Source of the DNA: Chloroflexales bacterium
GTDB lineage: Bacteria; Chloroflexota; Chloroflexia; Chloroflexales; Chloroflexaceae
NCBI GenBank assembly: GCA_013336035.1
Contig: JAAXUL010000527.1
Span: 1-5,959, forward strand
Reading direction: 5' to 3'
DNA length: 5,959 nt
The notes beneath the pieces are model-generated. The model had not been told where the DNA came from and did not search any database. It was given only the letters and a program-made list of their open reading frames with translations. The translations under genes and the position numbers were made by a program. Positions 1 through 5,959 of this stretch are shown one piece after another. Positions within the stretch are counted from its first letter, which is position 1. Every line of letters begins with the position of its first letter.

Positions 1-206
1 CGCTCGAGGCCGGAGCCGCGGCGATAGCCACGGTGCGCGCGCTCGCCGGCGACATTGGCCTGACCAAACGGCTCGCCGACCTGGGCGTGAGCGAGGCGGC
101 TATTCCGATCCTGAGCCGCAACGCGATGCACGACGCGTGCATGGCCACCAACCCCCGTGAGACAAGCGTCGAGACGATCACGCAGCTGTTCTACGCGGCG
201 ATGTAG
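1..206 (+). CDS. Iron-containing alcohol dehydrogenase, C-terminal fragment (5' end outside window)
   Basis: The third plus-strand frame is open from the left edge to a TAG at 204-206 and gives 67 residues. Near its end is 'LSRNAMHDACMATNPRE', which matches the C-terminal signature of the iron-containing (group III) alcohol dehydrogenases, where a Cys-x-x-Thr-Asn-Pro-Arg block lies shortly before the end. Such enzymes interconvert alcohols and aldehydes with NAD(P) in the cytosol. The nucleotide-binding domain and the metal-binding His/Asp residues lie outside the window, so substrate and catalytic competence cannot be judged. The gene ends 30 bases before the histidine kinase with no room for an obvious promoter, so co-transcription is likely. 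Some members of this family near sensor kinases have regulatory rather than purely catalytic roles (ErcA of Pseudomonas). The family call is fairly secure; the subfamily is not. Confidence 0.85.
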   Translation, partial: LEAGAAAIATVRALAGDIGLTKRLADLGVSEAAIPILSRNAMHDACMATNPRETSVETITQLFYAAM

Positions 207-236
207 CCGGCGGCCTGAGCTCTGAGCAAAGAAGCC

Positions 237-1562
237 ATGGAAGACACCGAGCGCGCCCACTTGCTGGAGAGCCTGATCGGCGTCAGCGCTTCCCGCCGTA
301 CGTACTACAGCGAGTACCGCGAGAACGAGCGCCGCCTGGACCGGGCCATCGCCTCGCTCGCGATCATCTCGGCCGCGCTCTGCAATACGACCAGCGGCGT
401 GCCGTCGCTGGCCCAGGCGGTCGTGCAGGTGGCCGTGCAGCACTTCGACGCGCCCTGGGCGGTGATCGCGCTCAACAACCAGGCGGCCCAGCGCTGGATC
501 GCGCGGCGCGGCAACGATGGGCTGGCGGTGCTCGCCAGCCACAGCGCGCCGCCCGCCCTCGCTCAGGCCGTCGAGCAGGTGCTCGACCAGCAGCGCCTGA
601 TCATCGTCGAGGAGTTCCCCGGGGCGCGCATGCTGGGCGCGCCGATGTTCTTGAGCGATCAGGTTGTCGGCGCCCTGGTGGTGATGCTGAACCGCGAGTT
701 CGTGATCGACGAGCGCGAGCTTTCGGTGCTGCGCACCCTGGCGAACCAGGCGGCGGTGGCCGTCGAGAATGCCCGCCTCTACGAGGAGAGCGAGCAGCTG
801 CGCGCCCGGGCGGTCGAGCTCTATCAGGACACCTATCGCCAGAAGACCGAGCTGGAGGAGATGAATCGCCAGCTGGCCAAGGCGCGGCACCGCCTGGCCG
901 CCGCCCACCAGAATCAGATCCTCAACAATGAGCGGGCCCGCATTGCCCGCGACCTGCACGACAGCGTGGCCCAGCATCTGATCAGCATCGGCATGACCCT
1001 CGAGTGGTGCCGCGTACAGCTTGATCCGCACTCGCCGATCTATGAGCGGATCTGCAACGCCAAGGAGATAGCGCGCAGCGCCGTCACCCGCATGCGCGAG
1101 ACGATCTTCCAGCTCGCGCCGATCAGCGACGGCCAGTCTAGCCTGACGGAATCGCTGCGCGATCTGGCGCTTGATTTCGAGAAGACCACCGATCTCCACG
1201 TCCAGCTGCGGACGACCGGCTGCCCGCGGCTGATCAGCGTCGAGGCGGCCAGCGCGCTCTACTATGTCGCCCAGGAGGCACTCTTCAACGCTTACAAGCA
1301 TGCCAGGGCCAGACATATTACGCTGGGGCTGCGCTTTACCAGGAGCACCGTACGGCTTGTGGTTGCCGACGACGGCATCGGGATGGCGGCGCAGGCGCCC
1401 CAGCCAGGGGCGGCCCTCGCTGAGCGCACGGGGTTTGGGCTGCGCAATATGCGCGAGCGAGCCCACGAGATCGGCGGCACCCTCCAGATCATCCGGCCGA
1501 CAGGCGGCGGCACAGAGCTGCGCATCTCTATCCCACTGCGCGTCGCGAGCCAAAGGGTCTGA
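237..1562 (+). CDS. Soluble GAF-domain sensor histidine kinase (NarX/DesK-like HisKA_3 type)
   Basis: This is a 441-residue cytosolic two-component sensor kinase with no signal peptide or membrane segment. Residues 1-40 are a charged helix and about 41-180 form a GAF domain ending in 'LANQAAVAVENARLY', the usual last GAF helix. About 182-233 is a Glu/Arg/Gln-rich coiled-coil linker. The HisKA_3 dimerisation helix follows ('ERARIARDLHDSVAQHL'), with phospho-acceptor His241 (codon 957-959). The HATPase domain has its N-box 'QEALFNAYKHA' (Asn351), G1 box 'DDGIGM' (378-383) and G2 box 'GFGLRNMRERA' (399-409), so it looks fully active. An in-frame TGA at 216-218 and the lack of any other ATG/GTG/TTG before 237 fix the start, although the upstream AAAGAAG is close and weak as a ribosome site. 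The response regulator 24 bases downstream is the probable partner. The GAF ligand is unknown; with an alcohol dehydrogenase upstream, an alcohol, aldehyde or redox cue is a guess. Confidence 0.95.
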   Translation: MEDTERAHLLESLIGVSASRRTYYSEYRENERRLDRAIASLAIISAALCNTTSGVPSLAQAVVQVAVQHFDAPWAVIALNNQAAQRWIARRGNDGLAVLASHSAPPALAQAVEQVLDQQRLIIVEEFPGARMLGAPMFLSDQVVGALVVMLNREFVIDERELSVLRTLANQAAVAVENARLYEESEQLRARAVELYQDTYRQKTELEEMNRQLAKARHRLAAAHQNQILNNERARIARDLHDSVAQHLISIGMTLEWCRVQLDPHSPIYERICNAKEIARSAVTRMRETIFQLAPISDGQSSLTESLRDLALDFEKTTDLHVQLRTTGCPRLISVEAASALYYVAQEALFNAYKHARARHITLGLRFTRSTVRLVVADDGIGMAAQAPQPGAALAERTGFGLRNMRERAHEIGGTLQIIRPTGGGTELRISIPLRVASQRV

Positions 1563-1571
1563 GCGCAGACC

Positions 1572-1581
1572 GGAAAGAAGG
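1572..1581 (+). promoter_or_regulatory. Ribosome binding site of the response regulator
   Basis: The purine-rich GGAAAGAAGG ends 5 bases before the GTG at 1587. It supports the GTG start. The upstream reading frame is closed by the kinase's own TGA at 1560-1562, and no other start codon lies in between. Confidence 0.6.
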
Positions 1582-1586
1582 CTGCT

Positions 1587-2237
1587 GTGATCGAGACGAT
1601 ACGGCTGGTGATCGTTGACGACCATACGATCATACGGCATGGGCTACGCTCAATCCTGGAGCTAGAGCGCGAGATCGAGGTCGTCGGCGAGGCCGACGCT
1701 AGCGGCACGGCCCTACAGATTATTGCGGAGCAGAGGCCCGATATCGCGCTGCTCGATCTGAGCCTGGGCGCGCAGGGGACCAATGGCGGGCTCGGGCTGT
1801 GCCAGAGCATCACTAGCTGCTTTCCGCAGACCAGCGTGATCGTGCTGACAACATTCCTGGACGAAGATCTGGTGATGCGGGCGATCCGCAGCGGCGCCAA
1901 GGGCTATGTGCTCAAAGATGTGGACGCTGTCGATCTGGTGAAAAGCGTGCGGGCGGTCAACCGCGGCGAGTCGGCCCTGGATACGCGCACGGCGACTCTG
2001 GTGATGAAGAACCTCTCGGTGCAGACCGACCACCACGACCCGGCGCTCGACTTCACCGAGCGCGAGCTGGAGGTGGCGCGACTGCTGGCCCAGGGCCACT
2101 CGAATAAGGCGATCGGGGAGCGCATCGCTATCAGCGAGAGCACGGTCAAGTTTCATCTGCGCAATGTCATGCGCAAGCTGGACGTGCACCACCGGACTGA
2201 GGTCGTCTACGCTATCGGTAAGCTCGGGCTCCTTTGA
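1587..2237 (+). CDS. NarL/FixJ-family response regulator with LuxR-type HTH
   Basis: This is a 216-residue DNA-binding response regulator, normal length for the family. The receiver domain (about 5-120) shows the acidic pair Asp11/Asp12, phospho-acceptor Asp57 in 'IALLDLSLG', Thr88 in 'IVLTTF', and Tyr107 and Lys110 in 'GYVLKD', so phosphorylation and the usual switch should work. The LuxR/GerE helix-turn-helix spans about 155-212, from 'FTERELEVARLLAQGHSNK' through 'ISESTVKFHLRNVMRKL'. The start is GTG with a good ribosome site. The gene is 24 bases after the kinase and in the same frame, which supports them being a cognate pair. The loop after Asp57 ('SLGAQGTNGGLGLC') is a few residues longer than in textbook NarL proteins. 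Targets are unknown; the adjacent alcohol dehydrogenase gene or a distant alcohol-oxidation operon is a plausible inference. The stop is followed by a convergent gene, so the unit probably ends here. Confidence 0.95.
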   Translation: MIETIRLVIVDDHTIIRHGLRSILELEREIEVVGEADASGTALQIIAEQRPDIALLDLSLGAQGTNGGLGLCQSITSCFPQTSVIVLTTFLDEDLVMRAIRSGAKGYVLKDVDAVDLVKSVRAVNRGESALDTRTATLVMKNLSVQTDHHDPALDFTERELEVARLLAQGHSNKAIGERIAISESTVKFHLRNVMRKLDVHHRTEVVYAIGKLGLL

Positions 2238-2311
2238 GCCTATATCGATGGCGCTATGGCGGTCGCGATCCCCTACCTCGAGGAGCTTTCCCTGCTCGCG
2301 CAGTAACGGTT

Positions 2312-2344
2312 GGCCCGGGCGCCCGTGCGGGTGAGGCGCGGGCC
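2312..2344. repeat. GC-rich dyad in the convergent intergenic gap, possible weak terminator
   Basis: GGCCCG at 2312-2317 is the reverse complement of CGGGCC at 2339-2344. A smaller CCC-GTGC-GGG stem (2322-2331) is nested inside, and GCGCC (2319-2323) can alternatively pair with GGCGC (2335-2339). The dyad lies between the ends of two converging genes and touches the last base of the minus-strand stop codon. No T-tract flanks it on either strand, so it is not a canonical intrinsic terminator. It could be a bidirectional stem that slows transcription, or simply GC-rich sequence. The rest of 2238-2311 shows nothing recognisable. Confidence 0.3.
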
Positions 2345-5300
2345 TACGGGCTCACCGGGCCACGGCGGCCAAGAAGGCGGGCGAGGAGATAGACGGTCGC
2401 CTCCTTGTCGAGCGGCTCGAGCTCGCGGGTGCACCAGCCCGCCTGGATGCACTGGGGACAGCCGGATGGGCAGGGGCAGCCGATGACCACATCGTACGCT
2501 CGCTCCAGCAGCCGCTCCATCTGGGTGAACCCGCGCTCGGCCAGGCCGATACCCCCCGGGTAGCTGTCGTACAGATAGACCCGGGCTGCCCCGTCTTCGC
2601 CGTAGCTCTCGACAAACCAGCTCCCCAGGTCGCGCCGGTCGCAGAGCGCCAGGGTCGGCATCAGGCCGAGCAGCAGATGCTCTAGCCCGTGCAGCGCCGC
2701 GGCGAGCGCATTCTCCGCCTGCTCGGCCGTGACGAGCCGGTCCACCTCCTGTTGCAGCTCGGGCGCGATATCGAGCCAGCAGCCCATGGTCTCGAGCCGG
2801 AAGACCAGCGGGGCGGGGAGCTCCTCCTCGCGCACCTGGCGCCGTGGCCGGCGCTGGTACTCGCGGAAGCCCGTCACGGCGCCGGCCGCCTGAAGGCGCC
2901 CGAAGCTCACGGTCGCAGGGATGCCCCTGCTACGCAGGTCGGCGCTGCGGAGGGTGGCGGACGGCATCACGTCGCTGCTCACGAGCGCCTTCGTGGTGTG
3001 GCTGCTCGGCTCGGGCGCGACGCGCACCTCGCGCGCGGCGTGGTCCGTCTCGCGCACCCGATAGCCGCGGCCCTGGTGGTAGAGGATCGCCCCCGCGTGG
3101 GCCTCCAGGTAGAGGTTCGGGGGCTCAATCGTCTCCAACGGCTCTGGGCTCTCCTCGGGGCAGATCACCGTGTAGCTTATGCGGCTCGCCGCCCGCAGCG
3201 CCACGCGCCGGTGCGGCAGGTCGGCCCCGGCGTACACATATTCGCGGCCGCCGCGCCCGTCGTCCTGGGCCACGAGCACACCGTCCCGCAGCAGCTCGTC
3301 GAGCTGGCTCAGGCTCTCAGGCGGCAGGGTCGCCGCCTCGGCCGCGCGGATGGGCAGCTCACGGGCCATGCAGCAGAGGTGTGGCTCGGCAATATAGCGG
3401 TTATCGAGATCGACGACGGCCACCTCGGCGGGGCCGAACAGCAGGTCGTCGGGGCGCTGGAGGTAGAACTGGTCGAGGGGATTCGCGCCGCCGACGAAGA
3501 TGACGTGGGCGTCCTCGCCGCGCCGGCCTGCCCGCCCCGCCTGCTGCCAGAAGGACATGCGGCTGCCGGGGAAGCCGGTGAGCACACTTGTCTGCAGGCC
3601 GCCGATGTCGATGCCCATCTCCAGGGCGTTGGTGCTGAATACCGCCCGCACCGATCCATCGCGCAGGCCGCGCTCGATCGCCTCGCGCTCGTGCCGGGTG
3701 TAGCCGCCGCGGTAGGCGCGCAAGGCCCCGGCATGGGCGCCATCGCGGGCCTGCAGCAGCATGGTCTCCACCTGAGAGCGTGAGCGGGCGAAGGTGATCA
3801 CCTGCTGCTGATGGGCCACCGCCTGCTCGGTGATCAGCACGGCGTCGTCGTCGGCCGGACGCCGGACGCCGGCGCCGATATCGATCGGCTGCCAGAAGAC
3901 CACGTGGCGCCGCACCCGGGCCGCCCCGTCCCGGTCGATCACAAAGGGCGACCGCCCGGTCAGCCGCTCGACCAGCTCGGCCGGGTTCGCGACGGTCGCC
4001 GAGCAGGCGATGATCTGGGGCTGGGCGCCGTAGTAGCGGCAGATGCGCAGGAGGCGGCGGAGCAGCTGCGCCATATGCGAGCCGAACACGCCGCGGTAGG
4101 TGTGCACCTCGTCGAGCACAATGAACTGGAGCCGGGCGAAGAGGGTGCGCCAGTTCGGGTGGCGGGCCAGCATCCAGTGGACCATCTCGGGGTTCGAGAG
4201 CGCGAGCCGCGGGGGCGCGGTCCGGGCCGTCTGCCGCTCGGCCTGGCTCAGGTCGCCGTGGAGCCGGCCCGCCGTGATCGTTGGGTCGCCGAGGCGCCCA
4301 AGCATCCCCTCCAGCGTGTGGGCCTGGTCGTTGATCAGGGCCTTGATGGGGAACAGGTAGAGCGCGCGCGCGCGCGGGTCGCCCAGACAGCGCTCGAGGA
4401 TTGGCAGGTTGTAGCAGAGCGACTTGCCGCTGGCCGTCCCGGTGACGACGACGATGTCTCGCCGGCGCCGGGCCCGCTCGATGGCCTCGGCCTGGTGCCG
4501 GTAGAGCGGGTGGCCGCCGTAGGCCCGCGCTACGGCCGGCGGCAGCGGCGGGTCGACCTCCCGCGTCACCGCCTGCTGCGCGGGCAGCGTCCGCACCGCC
4601 CTGAGGGCCTGGGGCATGGTCTGGCTGATGCCGCGCTGGAACTGTGCGGCGATGCGGTCCCGCGCGGCGACCGTCGGGTCGACGAGCCGCTCCACTTCCT
4701 CCTGCGCGGCGGCGGCGCTCGCTGGGCGCCGGCCCGGCTCTAGCGCGAGCAGCTGGCTCAGGAGCGCGGCCGTCGCTGGGTGGGTGCCGGGGCGCAGGCG
4801 CGCGAGGTCGGGCAGGGCCGCGCCCTGGAGCCGGGCCAGGGCGTCCGGGGGCGGAGCGCCGGCCAGCAGGTGGAACATCGTCGCCCCAAGCGCAAATAGG
4901 TCGCTCGCCGTGTCGGTGGAGCGGCCGGGCTGGAGCTGCTCGGGCGGGGCGTAGGCGAGGGTCGCCGCGTAGCCGCCGCGGAGCGTCGGGTTGCCGACGC
5001 GCTTGCCGATCCCGAGGTCGAGCAGCCAGGCGTTGCCGAAGCGATCGAGGCGCAGGTTGGCGGGCTTAAGGTCTCGATGGATAATCGGGGGCCGCTGGCT
5101 GTGCAGATGGACCAGGGCCTGGAGGATCTGGCGCATGATCTGGAGGGCCCGGGCCTCGTCCAGCGGCCCGCGCTGCTCCACGATGCTCTCCAGGTCCTCG
5201 CCGGCGACATACTCCATCACCAGGGTGTAGCCGGGCGCAGCGGGCGGCTGCAGGGCGGCGTAGACGCGGGGCACGTGGGGGCTGCGCAGCTGGGCCAGGA

Positions 5301-5478
5301 GCTCGGCCTCGAGGGTGAACTGCTGGATGGCGTCGGGGTCGAGGGCGGCCAGCACCTTGACCGCCACCGGCAGCTCGTCCCTGGTGTCCCAGCCGCGATA
5401 GACCGTGCCCATGCCCCCTCGGCCGAGCGGTGCGTCGATGCGATAGCGGCCGGCAATGATCGTGCCCGGCGTCGTCAT
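2344..5478 (-). CDS. Fusion: Ser/Thr protein kinase + Hrq1/MrfA-type DEVH helicase with DUF1998
   Basis: One uninterrupted frame encodes 1044 residues with two complete enzyme modules. The kinase (about 1-268) has Gly-loop 'GRGGMGTVY', Lys41 in 'AVKV', probable helix-C Glu57, catalytic 'HRDLKPAN' (134-141, Asp136), metal-binding Asp154 in DLG rather than DFG, 'YAPPEQ' (176-181) and helix-F Asp193. No membrane segment is present, so it is cytosolic. After a linker (about 269-303) comes a superfamily 2 helicase: 'LYRHQ' (325-329), Walker A 'TGTASGKS' (346-353), 'FPIKALINDQ' (376-385), DEVH (456-459), SAT (493-495), motif V (about 613-639) and 'QQAGRAGRRG' (645-654). A region like that of YprA follows ('NRYIAEPHLCCMARELP'). 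The DUF1998 end carries a likely zinc site, 'CPCPSGCPQCIQAGWC' (1001-1016). Hrq1/MrfA relatives are 3'-5' DNA helicases of crosslink repair and usually run near 750 residues, so the kinase is an addition. The ATG overlaps the upstream UvrD-like stop as ATGA. Domain calls are firm; the role of the fusion is inference. Confidence 0.95.
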   Translation of the reverse strand: MTTPGTIIAGRYRIDAPLGRGGMGTVYRGWDTRDELPVAVKVLAALDPDAIQQFTLEAELLAQLRSPHVPRVYAALQPPAAPGYTLVMEYVAGEDLESIVEQRGPLDEARALQIMRQILQALVHLHSQRPPIIHRDLKPANLRLDRFGNAWLLDLGIGKRVGNPTLRGGYAATLAYAPPEQLQPGRSTDTASDLFALGATMFHLLAGAPPPDALARLQGAALPDLARLRPGTHPATAALLSQLLALEPGRRPASAAAAQEEVERLVDPTVAARDRIAAQFQRGISQTMPQALRAVRTLPAQQAVTREVDPPLPPAVARAYGGHPLYRHQAEAIERARRRRDIVVVTGTASGKSLCYNLPILERCLGDPRARALYLFPIKALINDQAHTLEGMLGRLGDPTITAGRLHGDLSQAERQTARTAPPRLALSNPEMVHWMLARHPNWRTLFARLQFIVLDEVHTYRGVFGSHMAQLLRRLLRICRYYGAQPQIIACSATVANPAELVERLTGRSPFVIDRDGAARVRRHVVFWQPIDIGAGVRRPADDDAVLITEQAVAHQQQVITFARSRSQVETMLLQARDGAHAGALRAYRGGYTRHEREAIERGLRDGSVRAVFSTNALEMGIDIGGLQTSVLTGFPGSRMSFWQQAGRAGRRGEDAHVIFVGGANPLDQFYLQRPDDLLFGPAEVAVVDLDNRYIAEPHLCCMARELPIRAAEAATLPPESLSQLDELLRDGVLVAQDDGRGGREYVYAGADLPHRRVALRAASRISYTVICPEESPEPLETIEPPNLYLEAHAGAILYHQGRGYRVRETDHAAREVRVAPEPSSHTTKALVSSDVMPSATLRSADLRSRGIPATVSFGRLQAAGAVTGFREYQRRPRRQVREEELPAPLVFRLETMGCWLDIAPELQQEVDRLVTAEQAENALAAALHGLEHLLLGLMPTLALCDRRDLGSWFVESYGEDGAARVYLYDSYPGGIGLAERGFTQMERLLERAYDVVIGCPCPSGCPQCIQAGWCTRELEPLDKEATVYLLARLLGRRGPVSP
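4362..4376. repeat. Alternating GC dinucleotide tract inside the helicase gene
   Basis: Fifteen bases of uninterrupted alternating G and C encode Arg-Ala-Arg-Ala (residues 369-372) between helicase motifs I and Ia of the fusion protein. The frame reads through intact. Such tracts can slip or adopt left-handed DNA, but in a GC-rich genome this may be chance. Confidence 0.6.
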
Positions 5479-5959
5479 GGCGAGAGCTCCCCGTCGTCTA
5501 GGCCAAGCTCGGCGAGCAGGCGCGAGGGTGGCCCCTCGCTCGAGGTTAGGATGAGGCGCTGGCGGGCGCGGGTCATCGCCACGTAGAGCTGGCGGCGCGC
5601 TACGGCCAGCTCCTCGCCCACGGCGGCCCGGTCCATCTCCGGCATCACCCGCGGCAGCACGCCCTCTACCAGGCTGGTCACGAACACCGTCTGGAACTCG
5701 CGGCCCTTGGCTTCGTGGATGGTCGCCACGGTGACGCCCGGCTGGTCGCCACGCGCGACAGGTACGCCTGAGCGGGCCAGCGCGTCCGCGAGGGCGGGGA
5801 TGAGCTCGCGGAGCCGCGCGATCACGGCGATAGACTCGAGCGCCTCACCGTCGGCGACCAGCCGCGCCGCCATCTCCGCGATGAACGCGGCCTCCTCATC
5901 GCTCCAGGCGAAGCGCCGGTAGACCGGCGGCGGGCCGCGCCGGACGGGCGCCGCATCAG
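5475..5959 (-). CDS. UvrD/PcrA-like superfamily 1 helicase, C-terminal fragment (5' end outside window)
   Basis: The minus-strand frame is open from the right edge to a TGA at 5475-5477 and gives about 160 residues, so the start is beyond the window. The Met at 5871-5873 is internal: in-frame codons upstream read on without a stop ('VYRRFAWSDEEAAFIAE'). The fragment covers the end of domain 2A. Motif V region 'VTVATIHEAKGREFQTVFV' contains TIHEAKGREF (5694-5723), and motif VI is 'YVAMTRARQRL', with the YVAMTRAR block at 5562-5585 supplying the arginine finger. The protein stops about 28 residues after motif VI, so the long C-terminal tail of UvrD/PcrA, which contacts RNA polymerase, is missing or very short. 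ATP-dependent 3'-5' unwinding in repair is the family role. The Walker motifs, any nuclease domain and the subfamily are not visible. The stop overlaps the fusion gene's start, so the two are probably co-translated. Confidence 0.9.
   Translation of the reverse strand, partial: DAAPVRRGPPPVYRRFAWSDEEAAFIAEMAARLVADGEALESIAVIARLRELIPALADALARSGVPVARGDQPGVTVATIHEAKGREFQTVFVTSLVEGVLPRVMPEMDRAAVGEELAVARRQLYVAMTRARQRLILTSSEGPPSRLLAELGLDDGELSP
5487..5492 (-). promoter_or_regulatory. Ribosome binding site of the kinase-helicase fusion gene
   Basis: GGGGAG on the minus strand lies 8 bases before the ATG at 5476-5478, inside the end of the UvrD-like gene. This good Shine-Dalgarno match plus the ATGA overlap supports that ATG as the start. 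The Gly-rich kinase loop begins only 18 residues in, as expected for a full kinase domain. Confidence 0.65.

Noticed and set aside
1292..1900. Minus-strand open frame across the kinase-regulator junction
   Set aside because: Overlaps two well-supported plus-strand genes and its Ser/Arg-rich translation matches no family.
1713..2192. Minus-strand open frame inside the response regulator
   Set aside because: Lies entirely inside the receiver and HTH coding region on the other strand and resembles nothing known.
2256..2306. 16-codon ATG-to-TAA open frame in the convergent gap (MAVAIPYLEELSLLAQ)
   Set aside because: Too short to judge, with no ribosome site upstream; expected by chance.
2689..3783. 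Long plus-strand open frame (364 codons) opposite the helicase
   Set aside because: It is antisense to a protein with clear helicase motifs, and its translation is Ala/Arg/Gly/His-rich with no recognisable domain. It is a by-product of high-GC codon usage.
3811..4743. Second long plus-strand open frame (310 codons) opposite the fusion gene
   Set aside because: Same reason: antisense shadow over the helicase and kinase linker, low-complexity composition, no domain.
5475..5873. Treating Met at 5871-5873 as the start of the UvrD-like gene
   Set aside because: The frame stays open to the window edge with coding-like sequence, and a protein starting here would lack all ATP-binding motifs. It is a truncated view of a longer gene.
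5707..5922. Plus-strand open frame near the right edge
   Set aside because: Antisense to the UvrD-like helicase motif region, with a Ser/Ala/Arg-rich translation.

Overview
The window is GC-rich, densely coding bacterial chromosome. No rRNA, tRNA, CRISPR array, insertion sequence or phage gene is visible. Gene style suggests a Chloroflexota-like lineage: a cytosolic Ser/Thr kinase with a 'YAPPEQ' activation segment, a GAF sensor kinase with a NarL-type partner, and an Hrq1/MrfA-type helicase. This is a judgement from style and memory, not a phylogenetic result; another high-GC phylum remains possible.

The layout is two convergent blocks. On the plus strand (1-2237) are the 3' end of an iron-containing alcohol dehydrogenase, a soluble GAF-domain histidine kinase, and a GTG-started NarL/FixJ response regulator. 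Gaps are only 30 and 24 bases, so this looks like one transcription unit. Kinase and regulator are almost certainly cognate partners, and the dehydrogenase next to them suggests alcohol or aldehyde metabolism as the sensed process.

A 106-base convergent gap (2238-2343) holds a GC-rich dyad but no clear terminator.

On the minus strand (5959 down to 2344), the 3' end of a UvrD/PcrA-like superfamily 1 helicase runs off the right edge. Its stop overlaps the start of the next gene as ATGA. That next gene is the most unusual object here: a continuous 1044-residue protein in which a complete Ser/Thr protein kinase (about residues 1-268) is fused to a complete Hrq1/MrfA-type superfamily 2 helicase with a C-terminal DUF1998 cysteine cluster (about 304-1044). 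The two helicases are probably translationally coupled and may act together in DNA repair, or less likely in anti-phage defence. The kinase could let phosphorylation control the helicase or its partners.
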